A stretch of DNA of 64,000 nt, from assembly GCA_013215465.1 (NCBI GenBank), contig JABSOW010000010.1, positions 62,001 through 126,000 on the forward strand, given 5' to 3'. This document shows positions 55,052-64,000 of this stretch, in pieces. The notes beneath the pieces are model-generated. The model searched no databases and had not been told where the DNA came from. It saw only the letters and a list, made by a program, of their open reading frames with translations. The DNA is from Colwellia sp. (GTDB lineage: Bacteria > Pseudomonadota > Gammaproteobacteria > Enterobacterales > Alteromonadaceae). A program made the position numbers and the translations under genes. Each line of letters starts with the position of its first letter. The stretch's first letter is position 1.

Positions 55052-56367
55052 AGAGAAAAGTTTGCCAACCCGTCAGGACTCTCTTCAGTTTCACTTTCGA
55101 CATCAAGTGTCATATCACTGGGTTTTTCTTCTTCAACAGTCAATTTTTTAATCAATTCAGACCACTGAATAGAAGGATTTTGTTCGAGTACAGCTAACAT
55201 ATCCAGAAAGGTTTTTATCGTATTTCTTGGCGTTCTGAAATAAGCTTCCCCGATCGTCTGGCTACAGTGGTGTAAAAAAGATTTTAGTGCATCATCAGGA
55301 ATGAGGTAATTGGCGCTATCACCACCTGCAAAGACATGCCGTAAGTTCTTTAACAGTATGTATAGTTCTTCTGGTGTCAAACTGGCTAGGTGGAGTGCCG
55401 GAGAAGAATAATCAATTACTCCAGCCCTTTGAGCAAAGGTATTTTCTGCAAGTCGAGTTTGAAGTGCTTCATAGCTATATAACCCTTTTCTTGGATCTAA
55501 TAAAAACTCTGGCGTTCCCCCTAGTAAGAACCCTATATATTCAGCACTTCCTTGTAAGCAATCATTTAAAATTCTAAGAATTTGTTCATAATTTGAAGTG
55601 CGAGCTTGTGTGCTATTTAGCTTATATAAATTAACCATCTCATCAAGATTAACAAGAAGCCCTTGATAACCTGCTTGACGTACAAATAGACTCATCAATT
55701 TCAAAGCATCATAAAAAGAAGAATCAGAAATGATGGTTCTCACACCGAGGTCTTTTCGTGCATCTGTTTTAGTTGCATATTCGGCACGTAACCAGCGTAT
55801 GGCATTGGACTTTAACAATTCATCACCTTGCTCATGTCCATTCCAATATGCTTCAATCACTTTAGCAAAATCATAACCACCAACTAGCTCAGATAATAGC
55901 GACAACCTTTCATGGATAATGTCTGTTACGCTCTCGTTTTTTGCATCTGCCTCTTTACAAGCTTCAGTAATAAAGCGTTCAACTACACTTGTAAGGGCGT
56001 TACCATCGGGTTTGTTACGAGTTGATAAATTTCTCATCAGCTCTGAATATAGATTTCTAGCTTGCCCTGATGATGCATGGATTCGTCGATCAGGTGCCAA
56101 ATCAGCGTTTACAGTCACAAGTTTTTTTTCTAACGCAATAGATCGCACAACACTTAAAAAGAAAGTTTTCCCTGAGCCATATTCGCCAATAATCAATCTA
56201 AATGCTGAGCCACCATCACAAATTTTTTCGATGTCTTTATAAAGTGCCTCAAGTTCCTTCGAGCGTCCAACTTGAATATGTTGAATTCCTATTTTAGGAG
56301 TTACGCCAGACTTCAAAGATTGAATGATCGCATCTTTTTCTTTTGCTCTAATACGCTTTTGAGACAT
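55048..56367 (-). CDS. sngB: Shango ATPase SngB (BrxD/DUF2791-like)
   Basis: 439 residues. HIQVGRSKELEAL, Walker A IIGEYGSGKTFF (about 58-69), NADLAPDRRIH, then VNLDEMVNLYKL (Walker B), and the GTPEFLLDPRKGLYSYEAL segment are typical of the DUF2791 ATPases shared by BREX (BrxD) and Shango. It sits in the middle of the operon, 7 bases after sngA and overlapping sngC. It probably couples target recognition to helicase action. Cytoplasmic; no membrane segment. Confidence 0.87.
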   Translation of the reverse strand: MSQKRIRAKEKDAIIQSLKSGVTPKIGIQHIQVGRSKELEALYKDIEKICDGGSAFRLIIGEYGSGKTFFLSVVRSIALEKKLVTVNADLAPDRRIHASSGQARNLYSELMRNLSTRNKPDGNALTSVVERFITEACKEADAKNESVTDIIHERLSLLSELVGGYDFAKVIEAYWNGHEQGDELLKSNAIRWLRAEYATKTDARKDLGVRTIISDSSFYDALKLMSLFVRQAGYQGLLVNLDEMVNLYKLNSTQARTSNYEQILRILNDCLQGSAEYIGFLLGGTPEFLLDPRKGLYSYEALQTRLAENTFAQRAGVIDYSSPALHLASLTPEELYILLKNLRHVFAGGDSANYLIPDDALKSFLHHCSQTIGEAYFRTPRNTIKTFLDMLAVLEQNPSIQWSELIKKLTVEEEKPSDMTLDVESETEESPDGLANFSL

Positions 56368-56374
56368 AACTAAC

Positions 56375-58642
56375 TTATCCTTTTAATTCTTCAACAATTT
56401 CAATATCTACATAAATATCATCGTCATCTTCAAGCACTGGTGCATCAACAACATCAAACGACCAATCGTTAATTGTTTCAATTGCTCCATCGACCATTAA
56501 CCCCAACTTCTGACAAAGTTCCAGCACTTCTTTTCTGGCCCACTGATCTTTAACTATAAGCTCTTGATACAGAGTGTTATGCGAAGTGTCTAGCATACTG
56601 GCAGCCTGGTTAGACGTTGTTAATATTTGTTCTTCTTTCTGAGGTGGCTCTTCGTCAACAAATATAGATCCAAGCATACTTTGAACCTCAGATGTTTCTG
56701 ATTCATGTAAGGCCAATAGCTCCTCATCTAAAGTAAATCCTGTTTTATCTGCTGTTCTTGACACCTCTTTTGGTACTAAAGTTGACGATTTACTTGAAGA
56801 AACATTATGAATGTCACTAGTCACAAGTGATTTGTCTAAACCTAAAGCTACATATAACTTTTCTAATTGTTTAATTTCTGAGGGATCTATTTTTCCATCC
56901 GCTAATGCTACAGTTAGTAAAATGTGGCTAACAACTGATTTTGCTTTGGTATCCAACTTCCCTAATCGTGCTTTCAAACCATTCATATTGGCAGGCGAAT
57001 TTAACCTCCATGTTAGGTATGCATGTAGTGATTTTTTCTCTGTTGGTGATATTTTGATATCATGATTGATAAGTTGATGGAGTACATTCAATTCATCTTC
57101 ATCTAAGTGAGAATCAATATTTGCGACCATTGCCCCTAGACGAAGTGCCATTCCAATTTCATTAAAAGCTTTAGATGGTTCGAAATACTCGCCATGACCT
57201 TCAGTAAATAGTACCAATTTACCGTCAAGTGAAGGCTTTGCATTGTGATATCTTGAATCAGGCGCTATTCCAAACCCTGCTTTTGTAGAGAGATTTTGAA
57301 TTAACTCTAGTTCTTTCTTATTTATTTTTTCAGGTAGAGATATTCCCATTTGTGCCCAAAAATCTGAAACTGAAACTAAACCAGCATCATTTTGAATAGC
57401 AGCATTAGCCCACATTTTAAAATTACTTATAAACGAAGATGAATTCTCGTTAATTAATTCATCAGGCAGTAATAAAATTGCAGCAACATCTTTGCTAGAA
57501 GTGCCTTTCTTACCTAGGTAACGACTATATGGCTCTAATTCATCAGTACATGCATCAGCAATTGCAATTAGCTTTTTAGTTGGCCCTTTAAGCATACTAG
57601 GATCTGGAAGTTCTTTTTGATCTATTGTAACGCCTCTAATAGTGTTGCTAGCAGGCCAATATTGGATATCTAGTTTTGTTTTATTAGGTTTGACTACAAA
57701 GCCTTCAACATATTTTTTTACATATTTAGATTTAAACAACTGAGCAAACTTATCATTACATCGACGGGCTGGTGTTCTCAATGAATATTCGGGGTAGTAA
57801 TGAGTCCACGCTAGAGCGATCTCTGGAGAGATAGGCTCTCCCTTAGAAACAGAGGTAGAAAGGTTGAATTTGAACAATAGTGAATTATTGTTTAACGAAT
57901 AGTCTTCAGGAGATAGATATACAATTTCTGGTCTAACTAAGCACATTAATTCAAGCAAGCGACTAGCATAGTTTGAGAAGGAGCGACTATCCCCATAAAT
58001 ACTCTTTAACCTTAAAACTTCATTGAATATCGCTTTATATTCAATATCATCTACTTTACCTTGTGCTGCATCGACCGTGACTCGTCTTTCAATACCATAA
58101 AAATAAATAAACACATAGCCAATAGATGTAGAAGGATCATTTCTGCTACTGAATAACCAGTCAATATAAGCCCCTCTAGCCTTTGGTGATAAGGTTATAT
58201 ATTTTGGCCAATACCCTAAACTGTCATCAGTGAATAAGTAATTTGTAACTTCAACTTGAAGAGTATCATCAACTAGTGAAGCTTCAGTTTCTTGGTTACT
58301 AAAGTAGCTAGAATCGGTATCTAGAGCTTTTAATATACCGCCATAATAGAAATTTCCTTTGGACAAAACTTTGCCATTTATTTCTACAGTCTCATTCTCA
58401 TTAATCCATCTACCAGGTAATTTATTTTTACTTTTTTCTTCTTCGTAACCATGAGAAATAGTAAATGTAGCTAAATTGTCATCATCTTCCATGTTTCTAT
58501 TCGAGGAATAAACTTGAGGGGAGTTTTGTGTTACCACAGTTTTAGTCCTTGGCTTATTAGATTGAACTTTACCCTTAGGCTTTGAACTACTGAATATTTT
58601 ATATATGACAAAACACACACCAATAAAAAATAGTAACTCCAT
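56375..58642 (-). CDS. sngA: Shango TerB-like protein SngA
   Basis: 755 residues. An N-terminal membrane helix (about 2-17) and a low-complexity linker are followed by the TerB_N-type region (SLGYWPKYITLSPKARGAYI, then VFIYFYGIERR), a central part with TPARRC, and a late TerB core (LLTVALADGKIDPSEIKQLE). The C-terminus holds a TerB_C-like acidic end. TerB domains bind metal or membranes in the tellurite/phage-stress context. First gene of the Shango trio and the membrane-tethered member here. The assignment rests on gene order together with domain types. Confidence 0.83.
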   Translation of the reverse strand: MELLFFIGVCFVIYKIFSSSKPKGKVQSNKPRTKTVVTQNSPQVYSSNRNMEDDDNLATFTISHGYEEEKSKNKLPGRWINENETVEINGKVLSKGNFYYGGILKALDTDSSYFSNQETEASLVDDTLQVEVTNYLFTDDSLGYWPKYITLSPKARGAYIDWLFSSRNDPSTSIGYVFIYFYGIERRVTVDAAQGKVDDIEYKAIFNEVLRLKSIYGDSRSFSNYASRLLELMCLVRPEIVYLSPEDYSLNNNSLLFKFNLSTSVSKGEPISPEIALAWTHYYPEYSLRTPARRCNDKFAQLFKSKYVKKYVEGFVVKPNKTKLDIQYWPASNTIRGVTIDQKELPDPSMLKGPTKKLIAIADACTDELEPYSRYLGKKGTSSKDVAAILLLPDELINENSSSFISNFKMWANAAIQNDAGLVSVSDFWAQMGISLPEKINKKELELIQNLSTKAGFGIAPDSRYHNAKPSLDGKLVLFTEGHGEYFEPSKAFNEIGMALRLGAMVANIDSHLDEDELNVLHQLINHDIKISPTEKKSLHAYLTWRLNSPANMNGLKARLGKLDTKAKSVVSHILLTVALADGKIDPSEIKQLEKLYVALGLDKSLVTSDIHNVSSSKSSTLVPKEVSRTADKTGFTLDEELLALHESETSEVQSMLGSIFVDEEPPQKEEQILTTSNQAASMLDTSHNTLYQELIVKDQWARKEVLELCQKLGLMVDGAIETINDWSFDVVDAPVLEDDDDIYVDIEIVEELKG

Positions 58643-58688
58643 CTTTTCCCTCCCAAAAATACATTTATTTTATATTAGCATGTCATCA

Positions 58689-59411
58689 TTAAACTGTTCT
58701 ATTTGGTTTAATGCGCTTCTTATCTCTTACCCAGGTAACAGAGCCATTGGTTTGCTTCATTTCAAATAAATCTATTGAAGCAAATAGATCACTAAGCTTT
58801 TTAAACCCATAGTTTCTTTGGTCAAAAGAGGCGTGATTAGAAATGTGTTTTCCAATAGGTCCTAAATTAGCCCAGCCATCATCATCTTCGGATGATTCTA
58901 CGGCTTGGCGGAGCATATTCATTAGCTTGGTATCACACTTGATGTGTGCTTCTGATTTTTGTTTGGACTTATCTTGATTGTGTATTTCATCTAAATACAA
59001 AAATTTTGAACAGCTATTAACAAATGCCATTGGCGCTTTACGTTCACCAAAGCCTATAACAAATTTGCCGTCAGCTAATGCGCGAGTCACTAGTGGTGTG
59101 AAGTCGCAATCAGAAGAAACGAGACAGATGGTATCAACATCTTTGGTATATAAAATATCCATTGCATCAATAACAAGCGCAATATCAGTGGCATTTTTGC
59201 CTTTGGTCAAATCAAACTGCTGGATTGGTTGAATGGCGTATTCGTGAAGCACATCTTCCCATGGCTTGATACATGGGCTTTTCCAGTTACCGTAGGCCTT
59301 ACGAATATTGACAACGCCATAGCGTGCTAGCTCAGAAAGTATGATGTCTATTTTGGCGGCTGGCGCATTGTCTGCATCGATGAATAATGCGATTTTTTCC
59401 TTATCCTTCAA
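58689..59411 (-). CDS. NYN-domain RNase with OST-HTH/LOTUS tail (LabA-like)
   Basis: 240 residues. The NYN/PIN-like core has LFIDADNAP (Asp13, Asp15 region), KGKNATDIALVIDAMD, and CLVSSDCDFTPLV, with all four acidic residues expected for metal-dependent RNA cleavage. The C-terminal 80 residues (NMLRQAVESSEDDDGWANLG, then FDQRNYGFKKLSDLF) form an OST-HTH/LOTUS RNA-binding module. It lies 46 bases upstream of sngA on the same strand, so it may be a fourth member of this Shango locus. Confidence 0.86.
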   Translation of the reverse strand: MKDKEKIALFIDADNAPAAKIDIILSELARYGVVNIRKAYGNWKSPCIKPWEDVLHEYAIQPIQQFDLTKGKNATDIALVIDAMDILYTKDVDTICLVSSDCDFTPLVTRALADGKFVIGFGERKAPMAFVNSCSKFLYLDEIHNQDKSKQKSEAHIKCDTKLMNMLRQAVESSEDDDGWANLGPIGKHISNHASFDQRNYGFKKLSDLFASIDLFEMKQTNGSVTWVRDKKRIKPNRTV

Positions 59412-59644
59412 ACGTGACTCCTTTTCAACGTTACGAACATTTCCTTAATAGTACATTTATGCCATATCAGTATGAAATAGCAACGTTTCTTTTGTAGAGA
59501 TAGGATTATTAGTTGTTTTAAAACAAATTTCTGGGTCTATTAACAGCAAACTAACAGTTAGATGGTTGTATTTCACTTAATGATTATCACCGGATCTAAA
59601 TTCTTCAGCTACATTTAATGTACGACCAAGACATAAGCTAAAAC

Positions 59645-59839
59645 ATGAAAAAACTAACGCCGGAACAATTAACTTTTGATGCACTAGATAGCCGTTGGGA
59701 TCCCAATGGCAGAAATATTTATAGCAACATGACGCTTGATGATTTGTTGTTAGTTGCTAAACGGTCTCATCAGTTGAAACAAAGAACCCACCGTCACTCA
59801 ATGCATGATTCTTCAAAAGATGAGAATCACGAGTCATAA
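59645..59839 (+). CDS. Small protein, doubtful
   Basis: 64 residues. The first 45 (MKKLTPEQLTFDALDSRW, then NIYSNMTLDDLLLVAKRSHQ) look protein-like. There is no clear ribosome binding site, and the last 27 codons overlap a desaturase remnant on the opposite strand. It may be a truncated small gene. Confidence 0.35.
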   Translation: MKKLTPEQLTFDALDSRWDPNGRNIYSNMTLDDLLLVAKRSHQLKQRTHRHSMHDSSKDENHES

Positions 59840-60083
59840 GGTCAAAAACCTTTTCTCTTTTATTACCTATTTTTTTAATCAACCGGTTATAACGATTACG
59901 GTACAAGTCTGGTCGATTTTCCTCTTTTTCCGCTTTGCTTTCTTGATATTCGTTTTGCATCTCAACAAACGTCTGACTATCTAGCCTAATCAAAACAGTC
60001 CAGTCTAAATCAAATTGACCTGGCTTAATCCCCTATTTTTCCGAGCCTGGATAGGCATGGTGGTTGTTATGCCAGCTTTCACC
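59757..60083 (-). pseudogene. C-terminal remnant of a fatty-acid desaturase
   Basis: Minus-strand translation begins GESWHNNHHAYPGSEK, then a TAG, then GIKPGQFDLDWTVL. WHNNHHAYPG is the third histidine box of acyl-CoA/acyl-lipid delta-9 desaturases, and PGQFDxxW follows it in intact members. A stop precedes the first block directly, and there is an in-frame stop between blocks. The frame then runs on to 59757 with highly charged residues (EYQESKAEKEENRPDLYRN). Clearly a dead fragment. Confidence 0.72.
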
Positions 60084-60118
60084 TTAACTTAACCTAACCT
60101 CTCCTTTCTTAATATTGG

Positions 60119-60151
60119 AAAAAAAAAGGCGAATCAATTACGATTCGCCTT
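60119..60151 (-). terminator. Minus-strand rho-independent terminator
   Basis: AAGGCGAATC (60126-60135) pairs perfectly with GATTCGCCTT (60142-60151). On the minus strand the 10-bp stem runs into T9. No gene ends close upstream on that strand except the IS3 element 600 bases away, so it may be a leftover of a lost gene. Confidence 0.75.
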
Positions 60152-60213
60152 CCAATAACCCTCAGCAAGAGGTTTCAACTAGATCGATTGTGCTCAGCTT
60201 TTACTATTTTTAC

Positions 60214-60356
60214 TTTCAAACTCTATTAAAGTTTCAAACTTGTTTTCGGAGTTTCAAACTTTATTCGAATTTGACATTTATATCGCCACTGACATAAGTT
60301 TTATATCGATACTGACATAAGATTTATATCACCACTGACATAAGATTTATATCGGC
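60214..60356. repeat. Two sets of short tandem repeats (iteron-like)
   Basis: TTTCAAACT occurs three times at about 18-20 base spacing (60214, 60232, 60252). The 11-base ACTGACATAAG then occurs three times at exactly 23-base spacing (60288, 60311, 60334), each linked by TTTATATC. Such arrays are seen at transposon ends that bind several transposase copies (Tn7-like) and at replication origins. There is no associated gene here. Confidence 0.85.
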
Positions 60357-60751
60357 AAATGGCTACTTATTTCTAACTTATTCAAATCCCTTGCAAAGAA
60401 CCAAATCATCTAAAAAAACAGTTAATGTAATATTTTGCTATATAAGATTTACAAAAGTGAGCATTGAGCCATTAGAGTTATATATCAATAATTGTATTTG
60501 ATTTACAAAACAATCCTCACCAAATAAGTAATCCAGGAAATAATCACGAAAAATTCAGCAGAACAATAATATAACTGTAGGTATATTTATTAACAAACAC
60601 CAATAAATTATATAAAAATCAGTATTATGAAAGATTTTCCGCCAATGGTAGCATGTAATTGAACTTGCCAATAGAGGCATAAATCAAAAGGAAAAATAAT
60701 GGCTAATTTATTAGTAAAAGAAAAAAAAGGTAGAACGTTCCGATTACTCGA
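60357..60751. other. Gene-free AT-rich DNA before the IS3 element
   Basis: I see no gene, RNA or clear repeat in this 395-base stretch. A ribosome-binding-like AAAAGGAAAAATAATG at about 60689-60702 begins a short frame (MANLLVKEKKGRTFRLLD) cut after 18 codons by the IS3 element, so the insertion may have interrupted a small gene. Confidence 0.4.
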
Positions 60752-60760
60752 TTGAAGTGG

Positions 60761-61959
<1,199 letters not shown>

Positions 61960-62145
61960 CTAATGTTTGATGAGATGCATAATAACATCTCTAAGTAGGT
62001 GGCCAAATTAACTATGCCACTTCAAACAGAGCCAACTAATAACACCATAGATTTTGTAGCATCCAAAGGTGGGGGGGTGGTTAATAACTTAATATTCACT
62101 TCCACAACCCGCTAACGACACCTGCCTCTAGCTCTTGATCTCATA

Positions 62146-62458
62146 TATACCCATGATACTTCAAGATGCGAGTTTCAGGATGCTTGAGCGATTCATGATC
62201 AAGACACATCTTTTTATTAATGGCGCTCCCTTAAGAAAAGATGTAACGAAGAACATGGTTTGCTCAAACATCCCCGTGGGCTGGTTTAGAAACGCTTTAT
62301 GCCACGTTATTGATTTCGACAAGGACGCTACATGGATGTAGCTTATTAGAGAATGCAGGAGCATATTCTCCTGAACAACCATTCTCTTCAATCAATGCCT
62401 TGTCTAAAAACATTTCTAATTCCAGCTGAATCCTGCATCTTGAGGTAACATGGGTATA
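62146..62458. mobile_element. MITE-like element with 24-bp terminal inverted repeats
   Basis: Bases 62146-62169 and 62435-62458 are inverted repeats with 2 mismatches in 24 (TATACCCATG...CAAGATGC). The inside 265 bases have frames on both strands but no recognisable transposase. The structure fits a non-autonomous miniature transposon. Confidence 0.65.
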
Positions 62459-62490
62459 CATTATCTCCTTACTTAATTTAGGAGATAAAC

Positions 62491-62613
62491 ATGAGGATTT
62501 CGCGTAGCCAAGAACAATGGCAAACCATCATTGAAGATCAACAAACCTGTGGTTTAACCATCCTTAATTATTGCCAAAAACAGCAATTATCAATCTCTGT
62601 GACTTACCTAAGC
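62491..62613 (+). pseudogene. IS66-family orf1 (TnpA) fragment
   Basis: The frame starts at an ATG with TAGGAGAT upstream and reads RSQEQWQTIIEDQQTCG, then LTILNYCQKQQLSIS, the N-terminal part of the IS66 accessory TnpA protein. Homology ends after about 40 codons, where the frame runs antisense into rhlE. A truncated relic. Confidence 0.7.
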
Positions 62614-62645
62614 CTATTATTACGTGAGCTAATTTATGCCTATCC

Positions 62646-63854
62646 TTATTTGTTTTTTGTTCTTGTTCTATTTGTTTTTTTAACCTTTTTCTTGACTTGT
62701 TTAGGCGCTTTTGAAAACTCTTTATGGAAAGGCTGTTCGGTAACCACAGGAATAACTTGCCCTATGCTATTTTCAATATTAGTTAATTGCCTTATATCAT
62801 TTTCTACCGCAAATGAAATGGCCATGCCACTTTTCCCGGCACGAGCAGTTCGCCCAATACGGTGTATGTAGTTTCTTGGATCTTCAGGCAGGTTATAGTT
62901 AATGACTAAACTAATATTATCAACATCAATGCCACGAGCAGCAACATCAGTTGCCACTAATACTCTTAGATTCGAATCTTTAAAGTTTTGTAACGCTTCT
63001 TCCCTAACGGCTTGTGTTTTACCACTGTGAAGGCTAGCGGCAGTTATTGATGCTTTTTCTAGTGCTTTAACAATGATGTCGGCGCCATACTTTGTTTTAC
63101 AAAAGATGAGCACTTTGTCATAGTCGGAATTTGTTAGGATATTAAATAGCAAAGGTACTTTATTCGATTTATCAAGATGGTATACACTTTGATTAACCAA
63201 GTCGATAGTAACGGTTTCAGCAGTAATTTGAATTTTTGTTGGATCCGTTAATATTGCTGTCGCTAGTATCTCTATTTCAGCAGGCATAGTAGCTGAAAAC
63301 AATAGTGTTTGTCGGTTCTTTGGCAGTTTAGATATGATAGTTTGAACATCCTTAAAGAACCCCATATCAAGCATTGTATCTGCTTCATCTAACACAAATA
63401 CTTCTAACGCCTTAAAATTTATATCGCCCGTTTCAATTAAATCTAATAACCTTCCAGGGGTGGCCACTAAAACATCAAGTCCAAGTGCGATAGAGTCAAC
63501 TTGATCTTGTCTTCCTACACCACCATAAACAACCTTAGTTTTAAGCCCTAAACCATCAGAGTAGTCATCAATGTTTTGCATTATTTGCGAGGCAAGCTCT
63601 CTCGTAGGCGTTAGTATAAGCGAACGCGTGCTCTTCGCTTTGATATCTATTTTATTTCGTCCAAAATTATTGATAATAGGCAATGAAAAGGCTGCAGTTT
63701 TTCCTGTTCCCGTTTGCGCTATACCAAGAAGATCTTTGCCATTAATAAGCGCGGGGATACATTCTTTTTGGATCGGTGTGGGCTGTTTATAGCCTTTAAG
63801 ACTCACGCGGTCAATAATTGACTCTAAAAGTGAAAATGCTTTAAATTCTGACAT
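62646..63854 (-). CDS. rhlE: DEAD-box RNA helicase RhlE-like
   Basis: 402 residues from the Met at 63854 (MSEFKAFSLLESIIDRVSLK); the frame opens eight codons earlier without benefit. Q motif GYKQPTPIQKECIP, Walker A AQTGTGKT, PTRELASQ, DEAD in VLDEADTML, SAT in LFSATMP, and HRIGRTARAG are complete. The C-terminal tail is short and basic (KQVKKKVKKTNRTRTKNK). It unwinds RNA during ribosome assembly or RNA decay, often induced by cold. The end of the gene borders the IS66 fragment. Confidence 0.92.
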   Translation of the reverse strand: MSEFKAFSLLESIIDRVSLKGYKQPTPIQKECIPALINGKDLLGIAQTGTGKTAAFSLPIINNFGRNKIDIKAKSTRSLILTPTRELASQIMQNIDDYSDGLGLKTKVVYGGVGRQDQVDSIALGLDVLVATPGRLLDLIETGDINFKALEVFVLDEADTMLDMGFFKDVQTIISKLPKNRQTLLFSATMPAEIEILATAILTDPTKIQITAETVTIDLVNQSVYHLDKSNKVPLLFNILTNSDYDKVLIFCKTKYGADIIVKALEKASITAASLHSGKTQAVREEALQNFKDSNLRVLVATDVAARGIDVDNISLVINYNLPEDPRNYIHRIGRTARAGKSGMAISFAVENDIRQLTNIENSIGQVIPVVTEQPFHKEFSKAPKQVKKKVKKTNRTRTKNK

Positions 63855-64000
63855 ACTATCTCGGTATTCTTTAATCAATAGCCTATTATTCTAACAGAAT
63901 GCTTTAACATATTTAAGACGTATTCAAGGTGACTATTTCTGACATGGGGTGATGACGAATTTCCACAAAATAGTTCACAAAAAAATAGTTCAGTAATCAA
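63855..64000 (-). promoter_or_regulatory. Upstream region of rhlE
   Basis: 146 bases without a gene. TATTATTCTAACAG and TTAAAGCATT-type AT-rich stretches on the minus strand could hold the rhlE promoter; no clear -35/-10 pair or regulator site can be fixed by eye. Confidence 0.3.

Noticed and set aside
60272-60356. Tandem 23-bp units as a CRISPR array
   Set aside because: The units abut with only a few variable bases between them, there are no spacers of 30 bases or so, and no cas genes are present.
62161-62391. 76-codon minus frame inside the MITE-like element
   Set aside because: It has no recognisable transposase motifs and an overlapping plus frame of similar length, so neither is supported.

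Overview
The window is low-GC DNA from a gammaproteobacterium. RimO, RhlE, a complete BCCT-linked catabolic cluster, many small palindromic elements and integron-like cassette ends together suggest a marine Alteromonadales-type organism (Colwellia, Thalassotalea or similar). This assignment is inference; no rRNA or other lineage marker is present.

Layout. (1) 1-8969, plus strand: a catabolic cluster with the tail of a PuuC-like aldehyde dehydrogenase, an iron-type alcohol dehydrogenase, an enolase-superfamily dehydratase or epimerase, a BCCT transporter, an aspartase/fumarase-fold lyase with altered substrate residues, a second aldehyde dehydrogenase and an aldo/keto reductase. It probably imports and degrades a quaternary or substituted amine. 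(2) 10131-11573, minus: rimO, with gene-poor DNA on both sides. (3) 12551-21525, plus: a tightly coupled operon of about 12 genes that I cannot match to a known system. It has a lytic transglycosylase, several membrane or secreted proteins, a minimal ExbB/ExbD-like proton-channel pair, a 39-residue membrane peptide, a C-terminally anchored HerA-like ATPase, a NYN-domain protein and a lipoprotein that looks like a polysaccharide lyase. This is the best candidate for an undescribed envelope-spanning machine.

(4) 21640-35759, minus: tyrosine-decarboxylase-like enzyme, a TyrRS copy with its own terminator, a complete Liv-type ABC importer (livHMGFK), an O-methyltransferase, a 952-residue protein with an N-terminal methyltransferase fold, and a 991-residue double-receiver AAA+ protein whose sigma54 loop is degenerate. 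Together they suggest uptake, decarboxylation, methylation and sensing of a tyrosine-derived amine. (5) 36401-43700: mobile and decayed DNA with two orphan genes, a mobC-relaxase pair, a Type III restriction remnant, two small palindromic elements carrying an exact 24-bp direct repeat, a papain-like NlpC/P60-type protein and an HUH-Rep remnant.

(6) 43829-59411, minus: a defence island. It contains a small ParB-like gene, a KAP NTPase with membrane segments, a NACHT-HEAT NTPase coupled to a DUF4365 nuclease-like gene, the three-gene Shango system (sngA TerB-like, sngB ATPase, sngC helicase) and a NYN/OST-HTH gene immediately upstream of Shango. Some of these genes end in attC-like sequences, as integron cassettes do. 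(7) 59757-62613: a desaturase remnant, 23-bp iterons, a complete IS3-family element, a MITE-like element and an IS66 fragment. (8) 62646-63854, minus: rhlE.
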